NCBI GenBank assembly: GCA_011192125.1
Contig: DUEL01000010.1
Coordinates: 1,727 to 65,483 of the forward strand
Source of the DNA: Thermoflexia bacterium
Lineage (GTDB): Bacteria > Chloroflexota > Anaerolineae > B4-G1 > DUEL01
DNA length: 63,757 nt
Reading direction: 5' to 3'
Shown here piece after piece: positions 8,760 to 17,315 of the stretch; positions within the stretch are counted from its first letter, which is position 1; the number at the start of each line of letters is the position of its first letter. The notes below the pieces were generated by a model. The model was not told where the DNA came from. It did not search any database and saw nothing but the letters and a program-made list of their open reading frames with translations. Position numbers and translations under genes: made by a program.

Positions 8760-9591
8760 TAACAACGTGTACGTAAAAGTGGAAAACCTGACCTACCACT
8801 ACCCGGACGGCACTGTCGCGCTTACGGACGTGAGCCTGGACATCCATCACGGGGAGTTCATCGCCCTGATCGGGCAGAACGGGTCGGGGAAAACGACCCT
8901 CTCCAAGTGTCTCAACGGCCTTTTCAAGCCAACAAAGGGCCGGGTCATCGTGGATGGGCTGGACACACGACACTCCTCCATCACGGATCTGGCCACGAAA
9001 GTAGGGTACGTGTTCCAGAACCCGGACCACCAGATCTTCAACAACACCGTCTGGAAGGAGATCGCCTACGGGCCGCGAAATATCCAACTCCCCGAGGACG
9101 AGGTCAAGGCGCGGGTCGAGGAATCGGCCCGAGTCGTAGGGCTCGACCCATCTCTTTTCGAGACCCATCCGTTCTTCCTGCCCAAGGGGATTCGGCAGCG
9201 GGTCGCGATCGCGTCGATCCTGGCCCTGCGGCCCAAGATGATCATTGTCGACGAACCGACGACCGGGCAGGACGTGAAGCAGTCCCTGGAGATCATGGAC
9301 TTCCTGAAGATGCTACACGAGGAAAAGGGCCACATCGTCGTGATCATCACCCACGATATGCCGATCGTAGGGCTGTACGCCAAACGGACGATCGTGATGG
9401 CGCAGGGACGGATTCTCGCCGACGGATCCACCCGAGAGGTCTTCTCCCATCCAGAGGTGCTGGAGAAGACGTTCGTGGAGCCGCCCCAGATCACCCGGCT
9501 GGCTCAGATGAACGCCGATCTGGGTTTCAGCAAGGATGTGATGAGCGTTCCGGAGATGGTCGCCCAATTCCGCCGGATCGCCGGCGAGTAG
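8752..9591 (+). CDS. ecfA2: ECF transporter ATPase (A'), atypical signature motif
   Basis: 279 residues from ATG 8752. Walker [11 protein letters not shown]-loop [23 protein letters not shown], Walker [13 protein letters not shown], switch His in IITHDM. The ABC signature is [12 protein letters not shown] rather than LSGGQxQRVAIA, so the two ATPase sites of the heterodimer are probably not equivalent. Such asymmetry is known for ECF A/A' pairs. Last gene of the operon; a hairpin follows at 9634-9665. Confidence 0.93.
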   Translation: MADNNVYVKVENLTYHYPDGTVALTDVSLDIHHGEFIALIGQNGSGKTTLSKCLNGLFKPTKGRVIVDGLDTRHSSITDLATKVGYVFQNPDHQIFNNTVWKEIAYGPRNIQLPEDEVKARVEESARVVGLDPSLFETHPFFLPKGIRQRVAIASILALRPKMIIVDEPTTGQDVKQSLEIMDFLKMLHEEKGHIVVIITHDMPIVGLYAKRTIVMAQGRILADGSTREVFSHPEVLEKTFVEPPQITRLAQMNADLGFSKDVMSVPEMVAQFRRIAGE

Positions 9592-9633
9592 GTGGCCGTT
9601 CGAATCCTGGACTCCGTTCTCCTCACGTTATGA

Positions 9634-9665
9634 AGGGGCCCCCCGCGTTTTGCGGTGGGGCCCCT
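9634..9665 (+). terminator. GC-rich hairpin after the ECF operon
   Basis: AGGGGCCCC-CCGC, short TTTT loop, GCGGTGGGGCCCCT with one bulged base. There is no T-run after it. Its distal arm overlaps the -35/spacer of the next promoter. Confidence 0.55.
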
Positions 9666-9678
9666 CTAAGGGTATAAT
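9650..9678 (+). promoter_or_regulatory. Promoter of the polysaccharide operon
   Basis: TTGCGG (9650-9655), 17-bp spacer, consensus TATAAT (9673-9678); GGAGGAAAGGG ribosome site precedes the ATG at 9713. Confidence 0.65.
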
Positions 9679-9712
9679 TCCGCCGTCAACGAGTTCCTTG
9701 GAGGAAAGGGTT

Positions 9713-10654
9713 ATGCGGATTCTGATCACCGGTGGGGCCGGTTTCATCGGCTCCCACCTTTGCGACCGCCTCCTGGCTGAGGGCCACGAGGTGATCGCAA
9801 TGGACAACCTGAGCACCGGCAACGTCGAGAACATCGCCCATCTGGCCGGCCACGAGCGGTTCCACTTCATCAAGCACGACGTGACCAACTACATCTACGT
9901 GCCAGGGCCGGTGGACGCGGTGCTTCACCTGGCCAGCCTGCCCAGCCCGGTGGACTACCTCAATTATCCCATCCAGACCCTCAAGGTCGGCGCGCTGGGG
10001 ACCCACAAGACGCTGGGTCTGGCCCTGGAGAAGGGGGCACGCTATCTCCTGGCCTCCACCTCCGAGGTGTACGGCGACCCTCTGGTCCATCCCCAGCACG
10101 AGGACTACTGGGGGAACGTCAACCCGGTCGGTCCGCGGGGGGTCTACGACGAGAGCAAGCGGTTCGCCGAAGCGTTGACGATGGCCTACCACCGGTACCA
10201 CGGAGTCGATACCCGCATCGCCCGCATCTTCAACACCTACGGCCCTCGGATGCGGGCCGACGACGGGCGTGTGGTCCCCAACTTCATCTGCCAGGCCCTT
10301 CGAGGTGAGCCGCTGACGGTGTACGACGACGGCTCCCGTACCCGCAGTTTCTGCTACATCGACGACCTGGTGGAGGGGTTGATCCGTCTGCTGTTCTCCG
10401 ACGAGACCCGGCCGGTTAACCTGGGGAACCCGCAGGAGATGACCATCTTGGAGTTCGCCCACAAGGTGCTGGAGGTGACCGGCAGTTCCTCCCCCATCAC
10501 CTTCGTCCATCCCACCGACGAGCGGACCAAGGACGATCCCAAGGTCCGCTGCCCGGACATCACCCGTGCCCGGGAAACGCTGGGCTGGGAGCCGAGGGTG
10601 CCGCTAGAGGAAGGGCTCCGGCGGACCGTGGAGTACTTCCGGGGGCGGGTGTGA
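9713..10654 (+). CDS. UDP-glucuronate decarboxylase-like NAD-dependent epimerase/dehydratase
   Basis: 313-residue extended SDR. NAD-binding [10 protein letters not shown] at the N-terminus, catalytic YxxxK in [21 protein letters not shown], and the segment [19 protein letters not shown] with [17 protein letters not shown] that is characteristic of UDP-xylose synthase/UDP-glucuronate decarboxylases. Known reaction of that family: UDP-glucuronate to UDP-xylose; a different nucleotide sugar cannot be excluded. Start chosen at ATG 9713 after a good ribosome site. The stop overlaps the GTG of the O-antigen ligase gene, so it probably feeds the surface-glycan genes downstream. Confidence 0.88.
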   Translation: MRILITGGAGFIGSHLCDRLLAEGHEVIAMDNLSTGNVENIAHLAGHERFHFIKHDVTNYIYVPGPVDAVLHLASLPSPVDYLNYPIQTLKVGALGTHKTLGLALEKGARYLLASTSEVYGDPLVHPQHEDYWGNVNPVGPRGVYDESKRFAEALTMAYHRYHGVDTRIARIFNTYGPRMRADDGRVVPNFICQALRGEPLTVYDDGSRTRSFCYIDDLVEGLIRLLFSDETRPVNLGNPQEMTILEFAHKVLEVTGSSSPITFVHPTDERTKDDPKVRCPDITRARETLGWEPRVPLEEGLRRTVEYFRGRV

Positions 10655-12180
10655 GCCGTATGGGCCGTCACATCTCACCGCAGAGACGCCGAGGACACAG
10701 AGTTCAACCTCTGTTCTTCTCCGCGATCTCTGCGCCTCTGCGGTGTGAGAATCCCGTCTCTCTGAAGTGGAACGGCCCTCTCATCAGTGGATTGGGGATA
10801 GCACTGGGGCTGGGAGTGGGCTTCCTGCTGATCCGACTTCCGCCGTTGGAGGCCCTCATCCTGTTCGGCCTGACGGCGTTGACGATTGGCACGCTGGTGG
10901 AGCCGTTGGTGGGGTTGGTCGGTGGCCTCTTCCTCGGCCTCCTGCGGGCCTACCTCCAGGCGGAGGTCCCCCAGGTCCCAGCCCAGATCGGCCACCTCTT
11001 CGTCCTGCTGGCCGTGGCCTCGTGGGCGGCGAGGGGGCTGCTCCACCGTGACCTTCGGCTCCCCTCTCCCCGTGGCGTCCTCCTCCCCCTGCTGGGCTTT
11101 GTGGGCGCGGCGTGGCTCTCTCTCTGGAGCGCAGTCGACCTGGGGTACGGTCTCCCGGAGTTCGCCAAGTGGGTCGAGATCATCTTAGTCCTCTGGATCG
11201 TCGCCGAGCGGGCGACACCGCGCCGCCTGCCCTGGCTGGTGGGCGGCATCCTCCTGGTGGGGCTGTTCCAGGCAGGGGTCGGCCTCTACCAGTTCGGGCT
11301 GCGCGGTGAGGGACCGGAGCACTTCCTCATCGCCGGGACCGACTTCTACCGGGCCTACGGCACGTTTGAGCAGCCCAATCCCTACGCTGGGTACATCGGG
11401 ATGACGCTGGCGCTGGCGGCCGGCATGTTTCTGGGGCTGATGGGATGGGAAGGCAGGGGGGGCAGGAAGCCCCTCGTTGTCCTCTTGTCCCTTTGTGGCC
11501 TCGCCCCCCTGGCGGCGGCGCTGCTGGCCTCGTGGAGCCGGGGGGCGTGGATCGGCCTCGCGGCGGCGGTGGGCGCGATGGCCTTCGCGTGGCCGCGGCG
11601 GACCCGCTGGGGGGTGCTCGCGGTGGCGGTGCTGGCTGGGGGCGCGCTGGCCCTCTACCTGGCGGGGCTCGTCCCCCAGGCCGTCCTCACCCGTCTGACC
11701 GACTTCGCCGAGGGGGTGCGGTTGCAGGACGTGCGCGGGGTGGGCATCAACGACGCCAACTACGCCGTCATCGAACGGCTGGCCCACTGGCAGGCGGCGC
11801 TGGAGATGTGGCGGTACCACTTCTGGACCGGCGTGGGGCTGGGCGGTTACGAGCCGGCCTATCCACGCTTCGCCCTCATCAACTGGCCCATCGCCCTGGG
11901 GCACGCCCATAACATCTACCTGAACCTGCTGGCGGAGACGGGGTTGCTGGGGCTGCTGGCCTACCTGGCCTTCTGGGGGACCGTCTTCTGGCGGACCTGG
12001 CGGGCCACGCGCACCGCCACCGGCCTTGCCCGCGGCCTCACCCTGGGCCTTCTGGGGGCCTGGACCCACCTCTCCGTCCACCACCTCTTCGACAACCTCT
12101 ACGTTAACAACGCTCACCTCCTCGTCGGCCTCCTCCTTGGCCTCCTAATCACCCAATCACCCAGTCACCAAGAACCATGA
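10651..12180 (+). CDS. O-antigen ligase/polymerase family membrane protein
   Basis: Up to 509 residues, about eleven membrane helices, with a large loop containing the Wzy_C-type motif region [10 protein letters not shown]...[19 protein letters not shown] near residue 410-450. Family role: ligation or polymerisation of lipid-linked glycans outside the membrane. The open frame starts at GTG 10651 (GTGA overlap with the epimerase; ATG at 10660 is an alternative), but about 30 of the first codons are a CTCTGTG-family repeat (10674-10749). The real start could therefore lie just after the repeat, around the [12 protein letters not shown] segment. The end overlaps the next gene (ATGA). Confidence 0.85.
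   Translation: MSRMGRHISPQRRRGHRVQPLFFSAISAPLRCENPVSLKWNGPLISGLGIALGLGVGFLLIRLPPLEALILFGLTALTIGTLVEPLVGLVGGLFLGLLRAYLQAEVPQVPAQIGHLFVLLAVASWAARGLLHRDLRLPSPRGVLLPLLGFVGAAWLSLWSAVDLGYGLPEFAKWVEIILVLWIVAERATPRRLPWLVGGILLVGLFQAGVGLYQFGLRGEGPEHFLIAGTDFYRAYGTFEQPNPYAGYIGMTLALAAGMFLGLMGWEGRGGRKPLVVLLSLCGLAPLAAALLASWSRGAWIGLAAAVGAMAFAWPRRTRWGVLAVAVLAGGALALYLAGLVPQAVLTRLTDFAEGVRLQDVRGVGINDANYAVIERLAHWQAALEMWRYHFWTGVGLGGYEPAYPRFALINWPIALGHAHNIYLNLLAETGLLGLLAYLAFWGTVFWRTWRATRTATGLARGLTLGLLGAWTHLSVHHLFDNLYVNNAHLLVGLLLGLLITQSPSHQEP
10674..10749. repeat. CTCTGTG-family palindromic repeat, copy 2
   Basis: Ends CTCACCGCAGAGACGC and GCGCCTCTGCGGTGTGAG are near-perfect inverted repeats around a short centre. 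It lies inside the 5' end of the O-antigen ligase open frame without breaking it. Confidence 0.8.
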
Positions 12181-12644
12181 TCCGAGTCAACCGCAAGGAA
12201 CTCACCCGCTTCATTAAGTTCTCCATCGTCGGCACCGTCGGCGCGGTGGTCGATTTCGGGACGCTGTATCTGCTTCACGTCGTGGTAGGGCTCCCTATCG
12301 TCTTGGCCAACACCTGCTCCTTCACCGCCGCGGTGCTGAGCAACTTCATCTGGAACCGGCTCTGGACCTATCCCGATTCCCGCTCCAAGCCGATCCGCAC
12401 CCAGTTGCTCCAGTTCTTCGTGGTCAACGCGGCGGGGTGGGGGATCAACACCGGCATCCTGGTCCTTCTTCGTTATCCCTTCGTGTCTCTGGTCACCCAG
12501 GCAAGCCAGGCCGCAGCCCTCACCCTCGGCCCTGAGACCCTCTACAAGATCGGCTACAACCTCGCCAAAGCGGTCGCCACCGGTGTGGTCCTGTTCTGGA
12601 ATTTCTTCGTCAACCGGTACTGGACGTTTTCGGACGTGGACTGA
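12177..12644 (+). CDS. GtrA-like membrane protein
   Basis: 155 residues with four predicted membrane helices. FIKFSIVGTVGAVVDFGTLYLL, an NFIWNRLWTYPDS turn and the terminal NFFVNRYWTF are typical of the GtrA family, which is thought to help flip or present lipid-linked sugars. Starts by overlapping the ligase stop and its own stop overlaps the glycosyltransferase start, so it is translationally coupled on both sides. Confidence 0.92.
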   Translation: MIRVNRKELTRFIKFSIVGTVGAVVDFGTLYLLHVVVGLPIVLANTCSFTAAVLSNFIWNRLWTYPDSRSKPIRTQLLQFFVVNAAGWGINTGILVLLRYPFVSLVTQASQAAALTLGPETLYKIGYNLAKAVATGVVLFWNFFVNRYWTFSDVD

Positions 12645-13795
12645 TGCGGATCGGGATCGACTACACGGCGGCGATGCGGCAGCGGGCGGGCATCGGCCGG
12701 TACACCCGCGAACTGGTCGGCGCACTCCTCCGTCTGTCTAGTCCGCACCGCTATATTCTCTTCGCCGCCACCGGAGGGATGGGCAAGGGTGCGCTCGCCT
12801 GCCTGCCTGCGGATGCGCCCTGCGCCCTGCGCCCTGTCCCTCTCTCCGACGACTGGCTCGCCCGCCTCTGGCATCGCCTTCGATTGCCGGTCCCCGTCGA
12901 GGCGGTGGTCGGATGGGTGGACCTGTTCTACTCTCCCGACTTCGTCCTCCCACCGACGCTGCCCCGCACCCGCACCCTCCTCACCGTCCACGACCTCTCG
13001 TTCCTCCACTACCCCGACCACTTCGTCCCGAAGTTGGTCCGCTACCTGGAGCGAGTCGTCCCCCGTTCGGTGGCCCGCGCCGACCGGGTCCTGGCCGACT
13101 CAGAGGCCACCCGTGCTGATCTGATCCGGCTTCTGGGCGTGCCGGCGGAGAAGGTGGAGGTGCTTTACAGCGGGGTAGACCCTCGCTTCCGACCGGATCC
13201 GGAGCCGGGGGAGCGGGAGCGGCTGGGCGCTCGGCACGGCATCGGCGACCGGCCCTATGTTCTCTCTGTGGGCACCCTCCAGCCGCGCAAGAACTTCGTC
13301 CGCCTCATCCGCGCCTTCGCCCGCCTCTCCCCTGCAGCCCTGCGGCTTGCGCCCTCGTTGGTCATCGCCGGAGGCCACGGCTGGCTCTACGAGGAGGTCC
13401 TGCAGGAGGCCGAGAGGCATAGGGACCGGGTGCGGCTGCTCGGCTTCGTGGACGACGCGGACCTGCCAGCCTTGTATCGGAACGCTGCCCTGTTTGTCTT
13501 CCCCTCCTTCTACGAGGGGTTCGGCCTGCCGGTGCTGGAGGCGATGGCGTGCGGGGTGCCGGTGGTCTGTTCGAACGCCTCCAGCCTGCCGGAGGTGGCT
13601 GGGGACGCTGCCCTGCTGGTAGATCCTCGAGACGAGCAAGGACTGGCGACGGCGATGGAGCGCGCGTTAACGGATGAAACGCTGCGAGCGGGGATGAGGA
13701 CAAAGGGGCTTCGGCAGGCGGCCCGGTTCACCTGGGACCGAGCGGCCCGGCAGTTGCTGTCCGTCTTCGAGGCGGTGTTTTCAAGGGAGAAATGA
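12644..13795 (+). CDS. Family 4-type glycosyltransferase
   Basis: 383-residue GT-B enzyme. N-terminal acceptor domain MRIGIDYTAAMRQRAGIGRYTREL, linker YSGVDPRFRPD, nucleotide-sugar domain with GTLQPRKNFVRLIRAF, FPSFYEGFGLPVLEAMACGVPVVCSN and SLPEVAGDAALLVDP. This is the EX7E-type motif of GT4 retaining transferases. Last gene of the polysaccharide operon. Similar in organisation to the glycosyltransferase at 46194-47336 (EPRKN, YEGFGLPVLEAMACG). Confidence 0.92.
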   Translation: MRIGIDYTAAMRQRAGIGRYTRELVGALLRLSSPHRYILFAATGGMGKGALACLPADAPCALRPVPLSDDWLARLWHRLRLPVPVEAVVGWVDLFYSPDFVLPPTLPRTRTLLTVHDLSFLHYPDHFVPKLVRYLERVVPRSVARADRVLADSEATRADLIRLLGVPAEKVEVLYSGVDPRFRPDPEPGERERLGARHGIGDRPYVLSVGTLQPRKNFVRLIRAFARLSPAALRLAPSLVIAGGHGWLYEEVLQEAERHRDRVRLLGFVDDADLPALYRNAALFVFPSFYEGFGLPVLEAMACGVPVVCSNASSLPEVAGDAALLVDPRDEQGLATAMERALTDETLRAGMRTKGLRQAARFTWDRAARQLLSVFEAVFSREK

Positions 13796-13798
13796 AAG

Positions 13799-13861
13799 CA
13801 CCGCAGAGACACAGAGTTTCTCAAAAAAGAAAGCCCTCTGCGTCCTCTGTGTCTCTGTGGC
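13799..13861. repeat. CTCTGTG-family palindromic repeat, copy 3
   Basis: CACCGCAGAGACACAGAG facing CTCTGTGTCTCTGTGG around an A-rich centre; fills most of the convergent gap between the glycosyltransferase and the HAD gene and could fold as a terminator for either. Confidence 0.8.
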
Positions 13862-13900
13862 AAATACCTATGTGCTCCCTATGTTTCTGCGGGGAGCCTG

Positions 13901-14566
13901 TCAGACGAGTCCCAGCACGGTAGGGAGGTCGGCGGGAGAGGAGAGAATCAGATGGGCGCCGGCCCGCTCCAACTCCTCCCGCTCGCCGAAGCCGCAGAGG
14001 ACCGCCACCGCCCAGGCCCCCGCGCGGCGGGCAGCGCGGACGTCCACCGTCGTATCCCCCACCATCGCGCATCGTTGCGGCGGCAGGCCCATCGCCCGAG
14101 CCGCGTGGAGGATCGGGGCCGGGTGCGGCTTGAGCCGCCAGGTCGATTCGCGGGTGACCACGACCTCGAACAGTGGGGCGAGGTCGAATTGGGCCAGGAA
14201 CGTCTCCGCCTCCTGGCGGCCGCGCGTGGTCACCACGCCCAGGCGATACCGTCGAGCGAGGGTGCGGAGCGCGTCACCGGCACCAGGCACCAGGCGGAAG
14301 TTGGAAGGGGTGCGGACCCCCCGCCAACGGCGGAGGCGGTTGGTCAGGCCGACCAGCGGCGTATCCAACCCCAGGATGTCCAGGAGTGTCATAAAAAGGT
14401 TGCCGGGCGTCTCCAGGAACATCACCACCCGTCGGGCCGCTCGGTGGGGATCGCGGAACCCCAGCCGGGCCATCCGGCGGGCCAGGGCCTCCACCGCCTG
14501 ATCGTCGGAATCTAGCAACGTTCCGTCAAGGTCGAACAGCAAGGCTTCGACGGATAGGGGGTCCAT
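13901..14566 (-). CDS. HAD-superfamily phosphatase
   Basis: 221 residues from ATG 14566 (GTG at 14587 is an alternative start seven residues earlier). Motif I FDLDGTLLDSDD (nucleophile Asp), motif II VTTRGR, motif III Lys in LKPHPAPI and motif IV GDTTVDVRAARRAGAW, with a helical cap between motifs I and II. This arrangement is that of phosphoglycolate-phosphatase-like/beta-phosphoglucomutase-like HAD enzymes; the substrate is unknown. Confidence 0.9.
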   Translation of the reverse strand: MDPLSVEALLFDLDGTLLDSDDQAVEALARRMARLGFRDPHRAARRVVMFLETPGNLFMTLLDILGLDTPLVGLTNRLRRWRGVRTPSNFRLVPGAGDALRTLARRYRLGVVTTRGRQEAETFLAQFDLAPLFEVVVTRESTWRLKPHPAPILHAARAMGLPPQRCAMVGDTTVDVRAARRAGAWAVAVLCGFGEREELERAGAHLILSSPADLPTVLGLV

Positions 14567-14608
14567 CGTCAACGGACGGGGTGCCACCTGACGTTGGGGG
14601 TACGCGCT

Positions 14609-15157
14609 TCAGAAGGGCCAGCGGAGCAGCCAGAAGAGCCAGCCCAGCAAGCGCAGGATGAACCGCTGTTGCGGGTTGGGGTTTTCCAAGATCTGGAGGC
14701 CCTCCCGGTAGGTCTTCAGACCTCCACGGCGGTCCCCTGCCTTCCACATCTGAATGCCCAGGGCGATGAGAGTTTCCCCCTGCCGCTGCCGGTCTCCCAG
14801 TTCCTCGAAGATATCGGCCGCCCGGCGCAGATACTCCTGTGCCCGGAGGCGGTCTCCCCTCGTAGCCAGCAGCCCACCCAGGTTGCCGAGGGTCTGGGCC
14901 TCGCGGTGGCGATCGCCCAGCCGAGCGAAAGCCCTTTGCGCCTCCTCCAAGGCCGCCCGCGCCTGGTCCCACTGATGGAGCACCCGGTAGGTGACTCCCA
15001 GGTTGTTCAGCATCTCGGCCGCCTCTGCCACGTTCCCCTCAGCGGCGAACAACTCCTGGGCTTGCCCAAACCGTTCCGCCGCTTCTTCGTACAACCCTTC
15101 CTCGAAGAGGCGCAGCCCCTCCGCTTTCAGAGCCTCGGCGGTCGTCTTCTCTTCCAT
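14609..15157 (-). CDS. TPR protein with C-terminal hydrophobic tail
   Basis: 182 residues from ATG 15157, preceded by GAGGGG. Three to four TPR units (EGLYEEAAERFGQAQELF, NNLGVTYRVLHQWDQARAALEEA, NLGGLLATRGDRLRAQEYL, ALGIQMWKAGDRRGGLKTY). The last 18 residues (RFILRLLGWLFWLLRWPF) form a short amphipathic or membrane-inserting helix, so it may be tail-anchored. Farther-upstream in-frame starts would translate the heptamer array at 15176-15238 and are rejected. Partner and role unknown. Confidence 0.85.
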   Translation of the reverse strand: MEEKTTAEALKAEGLRLFEEGLYEEAAERFGQAQELFAAEGNVAEAAEMLNNLGVTYRVLHQWDQARAALEEAQRAFARLGDRHREAQTLGNLGGLLATRGDRLRAQEYLRRAADIFEELGDRQRQGETLIALGIQMWKAGDRRGGLKTYREGLQILENPNPQQRFILRLLGWLFWLLRWPF

Positions 15158-15175
15158 CGCCCCCTCACGCATCAC

Positions 15176-15238
15176 GTTTGACGTCTGACGTTTGACGCTT
15201 GACGCTTGATGTTTGACACTTGACGTTCGACGCTTCCC
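15176..15238. repeat. Tandem array of nine 7-bp units (GTTTGAC consensus)
   Basis: Nine head-to-tail heptamers, GTTTGAC with variants GTCTGAC, GCTTGAC, ACTTGAC, GTTCGAC; the last unit is degenerate (GCTTCCC). It lies between the double-XRE gene and the TPR gene, immediately before the latter's ribosome site. Confidence 0.85.
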
Positions 15239-15249
15239 GTTTCCTGCCC

Positions 15250-15924
15250 TCAGTACGTGATCTCCAACAACCCCTCTGCGATCGTCCGCAGCGCGCTCGC
15301 TGGCATCTCGGCGAGCCGCATGGCCACTTCGAGGTAACTCCGGTTGACCGGCTTGATCACGAACTCCTGTAACTCCTCGGGCAGTTCCAGGAACGCTTTG
15401 ATCCGCTCCTGCTCCCGTTCCCACTCCCCCAGGAGGCTGTATTCCTCGCTCATAAAATGGGAGAGGGAACGGTTCAGCGCTCTGGCGAGAATCTCCAGTT
15501 CTGCAACCGGGATGGGGCGCTCGCCGCGTTCATAAGAGGCGATGCGACGGGGGGAACAGCCCAGAACCTGCGCCAGTTCTTTCAGGGTTTTCCCTTCCTC
15601 CTGTCGGGCCTGTCGAAGGAGGGCACCGATGATGCGATGGCGCAGTTGGATCGCCTCCTCCGCCGAGGGGAGACTTTCCTCCGGCAGGAGTTCGGGGTTC
15701 GAGTCCAGAAAATGGCTCAGGGGAACCTGCAGGAAATGGGCAAGGATCTCCAGTTCGGGGAGGGAGATCGGCTTGCGACCTTCCTCGTAGGCGGTGATCG
15801 TGCCCGTGGAGACCCCCAACGCAGCAGCGCATTCCCGCTTCGTCCTGCCTGCGCGGATGCGGGCGTCCTGTAACAGAACGCCGATGATCCGGTTGCGCAG
15901 GAGGATCGCTTCCTGATCGGCCAT
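15250..15924 (-). CDS. Transcriptional regulator with two tandem XRE helix-turn-helix domains
   Basis: 224 residues from ATG 15924 after GGAGGGGACAG. Two homologous XRE domains of about 65 residues each: IIGVLLQDARIRAGRTKREC..STGTITAYEEGRKPI and IIGALLRQARQEEGKTLKEL..SPRRIASYERGERPI, each ending in a L-SHF helix, plus a C-terminal helical region. The internal duplication means one polypeptide could contact two half-sites. Divergently transcribed from the DUF362 gene with interleaved promoters. Confidence 0.9.
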   Translation of the reverse strand: MADQEAILLRNRIIGVLLQDARIRAGRTKRECAAALGVSTGTITAYEEGRKPISLPELEILAHFLQVPLSHFLDSNPELLPEESLPSAEEAIQLRHRIIGALLRQARQEEGKTLKELAQVLGCSPRRIASYERGERPIPVAELEILARALNRSLSHFMSEEYSLLGEWEREQERIKAFLELPEELQEFVIKPVNRSYLEVAMRLAEMPASALRTIAEGLLEITY

Positions 15925-15984
15925 CTGTCCCCTCCTTGGCCTTCGGCCCATCCCGCTTGACGGTGAAACGTGGTTGGCACGGTT

Positions 15985-16013
15985 ATTATAGCATAAGGGA
16001 AGGTTGACCACAA
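15985..16013 (-). promoter_or_regulatory. Promoter of the double-XRE regulator
   Basis: Minus strand TTGTGG (16013-16008), 17-bp spacer, TATAAT (15990-15985). It overlaps the divergent promoter 16004-16032, so the two transcription starts compete. Confidence 0.65.
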
Positions 16014-16032
16014 AATCCCCTTGGGGTATACT
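16004..16032 (+). promoter_or_regulatory. Promoter of the DUF362 operon
   Basis: TTGACC (16004-16009), 17-bp spacer, TATACT (16027-16032), overlapping by ten bases the -35 region of the divergent regulator promoter. Confidence 0.65.
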
Positions 16033-16070
16033 CCTTTAGGCAAAGACAACGGTTAGGAAGGGGGAGACAA

Positions 16071-17315
16071 ATGGGGAAAGAATTCCCTGGACGGGGGCGG
16101 GTGGCGGTGTTACGTACCCGGCCGGAGACGGTCTTGGAGGACTACGTCCGGCTGATGGAACTGGCGGGCTTCCGCGAGGCCCTGCCACGGGACAAGGAGA
16201 CCATCCTCAAGATCAACATCTCCTGGCAGACCTGGTATCCCGCCTGCTCGACGACGCCGTGGCAACTGGAGGGGGTCATCCAGGCGCTGCTGATGGCAGG
16301 GTACCGCGACCTCATCGCCGCCCACAACAACACCGTCGTAGTGGACGCCTACATCGGCGAGCGGAACAACAAGCATCTCTACGTGGTGGAGAAGTACGGC
16401 CTTCGCAACGTCCACCTCTACGAGCCCCAGTATCGATGGGTCCGTTACGAACCCCCGCAGCCTTTCCTGGTCTTGGATAAGATCTACCCGGAAGGGGTCT
16501 ACATTCCGGAGATCCTCATCGGGCGGAACATCATCCAGTTGCCTACGGTGAAGACCCACGTCTTTACCACCATCACCGGCGCGATGAAGAACGCCTTTGG
16601 AGGGCTCCTGGGGACCAAGCGGCACTGGACCCACTCGGTCATCCACGAGACGCTGGTGGATCTCTTGATGATCTCCCGGGACATCCACCCTGGGATCTTC
16701 GCCGTGATGGACGGGACCTTCGCCGGCGACGGCCCGGGCCCCCGCGCGATGCGGTGGCACGAGAAGGACGTGATCCTCGCCTCCGCTGACTGGGTCGCCA
16801 TCGACGCCATATCGGCCCACCTGCAGGGGTTCGACCCCCTCTCCATCCCCTTCATCCGCATCGCCCACGAGATGGGGTTGGGGGTGGGCGACCCCGAGCA
16901 GATCGAGATCGTCGGCGAGGATCGGGACTGGGTGATGTCCCAGAACTGGCACTTCGTCCAGGAGGACACCTTCGCCAGCAGGGGACAGAAACTGATCTAT
17001 CACGGACCCCTCAAGCCGTTCGAGAACCTCCTCCTGCGCAGCCCGCTGGTCCCCTGGTCCTATTTCGCCTCCAACTTCTACCACAACGTCTACTGGTACC
17101 CCTTCGTCGGCCGCAAACGGGTGGAGGCGGCGTTGCACACCAAGTGGGGCCGTCTCTTCGCCGAGTATGGCGCAGAGGCCGGGGTGAGCGGCGTGGTGAT
17201 GCCGGGGATGGAGCCGCGGACGGTCTCCGTCGCCGCGGGCATGCTCCTGTTGCTCGCCGGCCTGATCGCTGGAGGATGGTGGCTGCTCCGCCGCAGGTCA
17301 ACCGACGAGGAATGA
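16071..17315 (+). CDS. DUF362 family protein with C-terminal membrane anchor
   Basis: 414 residues. The core resembles the DUF362 family: KETILKINISWQ near the start, IQLPTVKTHVFTTITGAMKNAFGGLLGTKRHWTHS in the middle and FAVMDGTFAGDGPGPR later. A hydrophobic helix at about 388-405 followed by WWLLRRRS predicts a C-terminal anchor with the Arg cluster inside. No Cys-rich ferredoxin insert is seen, unlike many members. Biochemical role of the family is not settled. Overlaps the following methyltransferase (ATGA). Confidence 0.85.
   Translation: MGKEFPGRGRVAVLRTRPETVLEDYVRLMELAGFREALPRDKETILKINISWQTWYPACSTTPWQLEGVIQALLMAGYRDLIAAHNNTVVVDAYIGERNNKHLYVVEKYGLRNVHLYEPQYRWVRYEPPQPFLVLDKIYPEGVYIPEILIGRNIIQLPTVKTHVFTTITGAMKNAFGGLLGTKRHWTHSVIHETLVDLLMISRDIHPGIFAVMDGTFAGDGPGPRAMRWHEKDVILASADWVAIDAISAHLQGFDPLSIPFIRIAHEMGLGVGDPEQIEIVGEDRDWVMSQNWHFVQEDTFASRGQKLIYHGPLKPFENLLLRSPLVPWSYFASNFYHNVYWYPFVGRKRVEAALHTKWGRLFAEYGAEAGVSGVVMPGMEPRTVSVAAGMLLLLAGLIAGGWWLLRRRSTDEE

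Noticed and set aside
15176..15238. Possible CRISPR array
   Set aside because: The repeat unit is 7 bp and there are no spacers; no cas genes are present.
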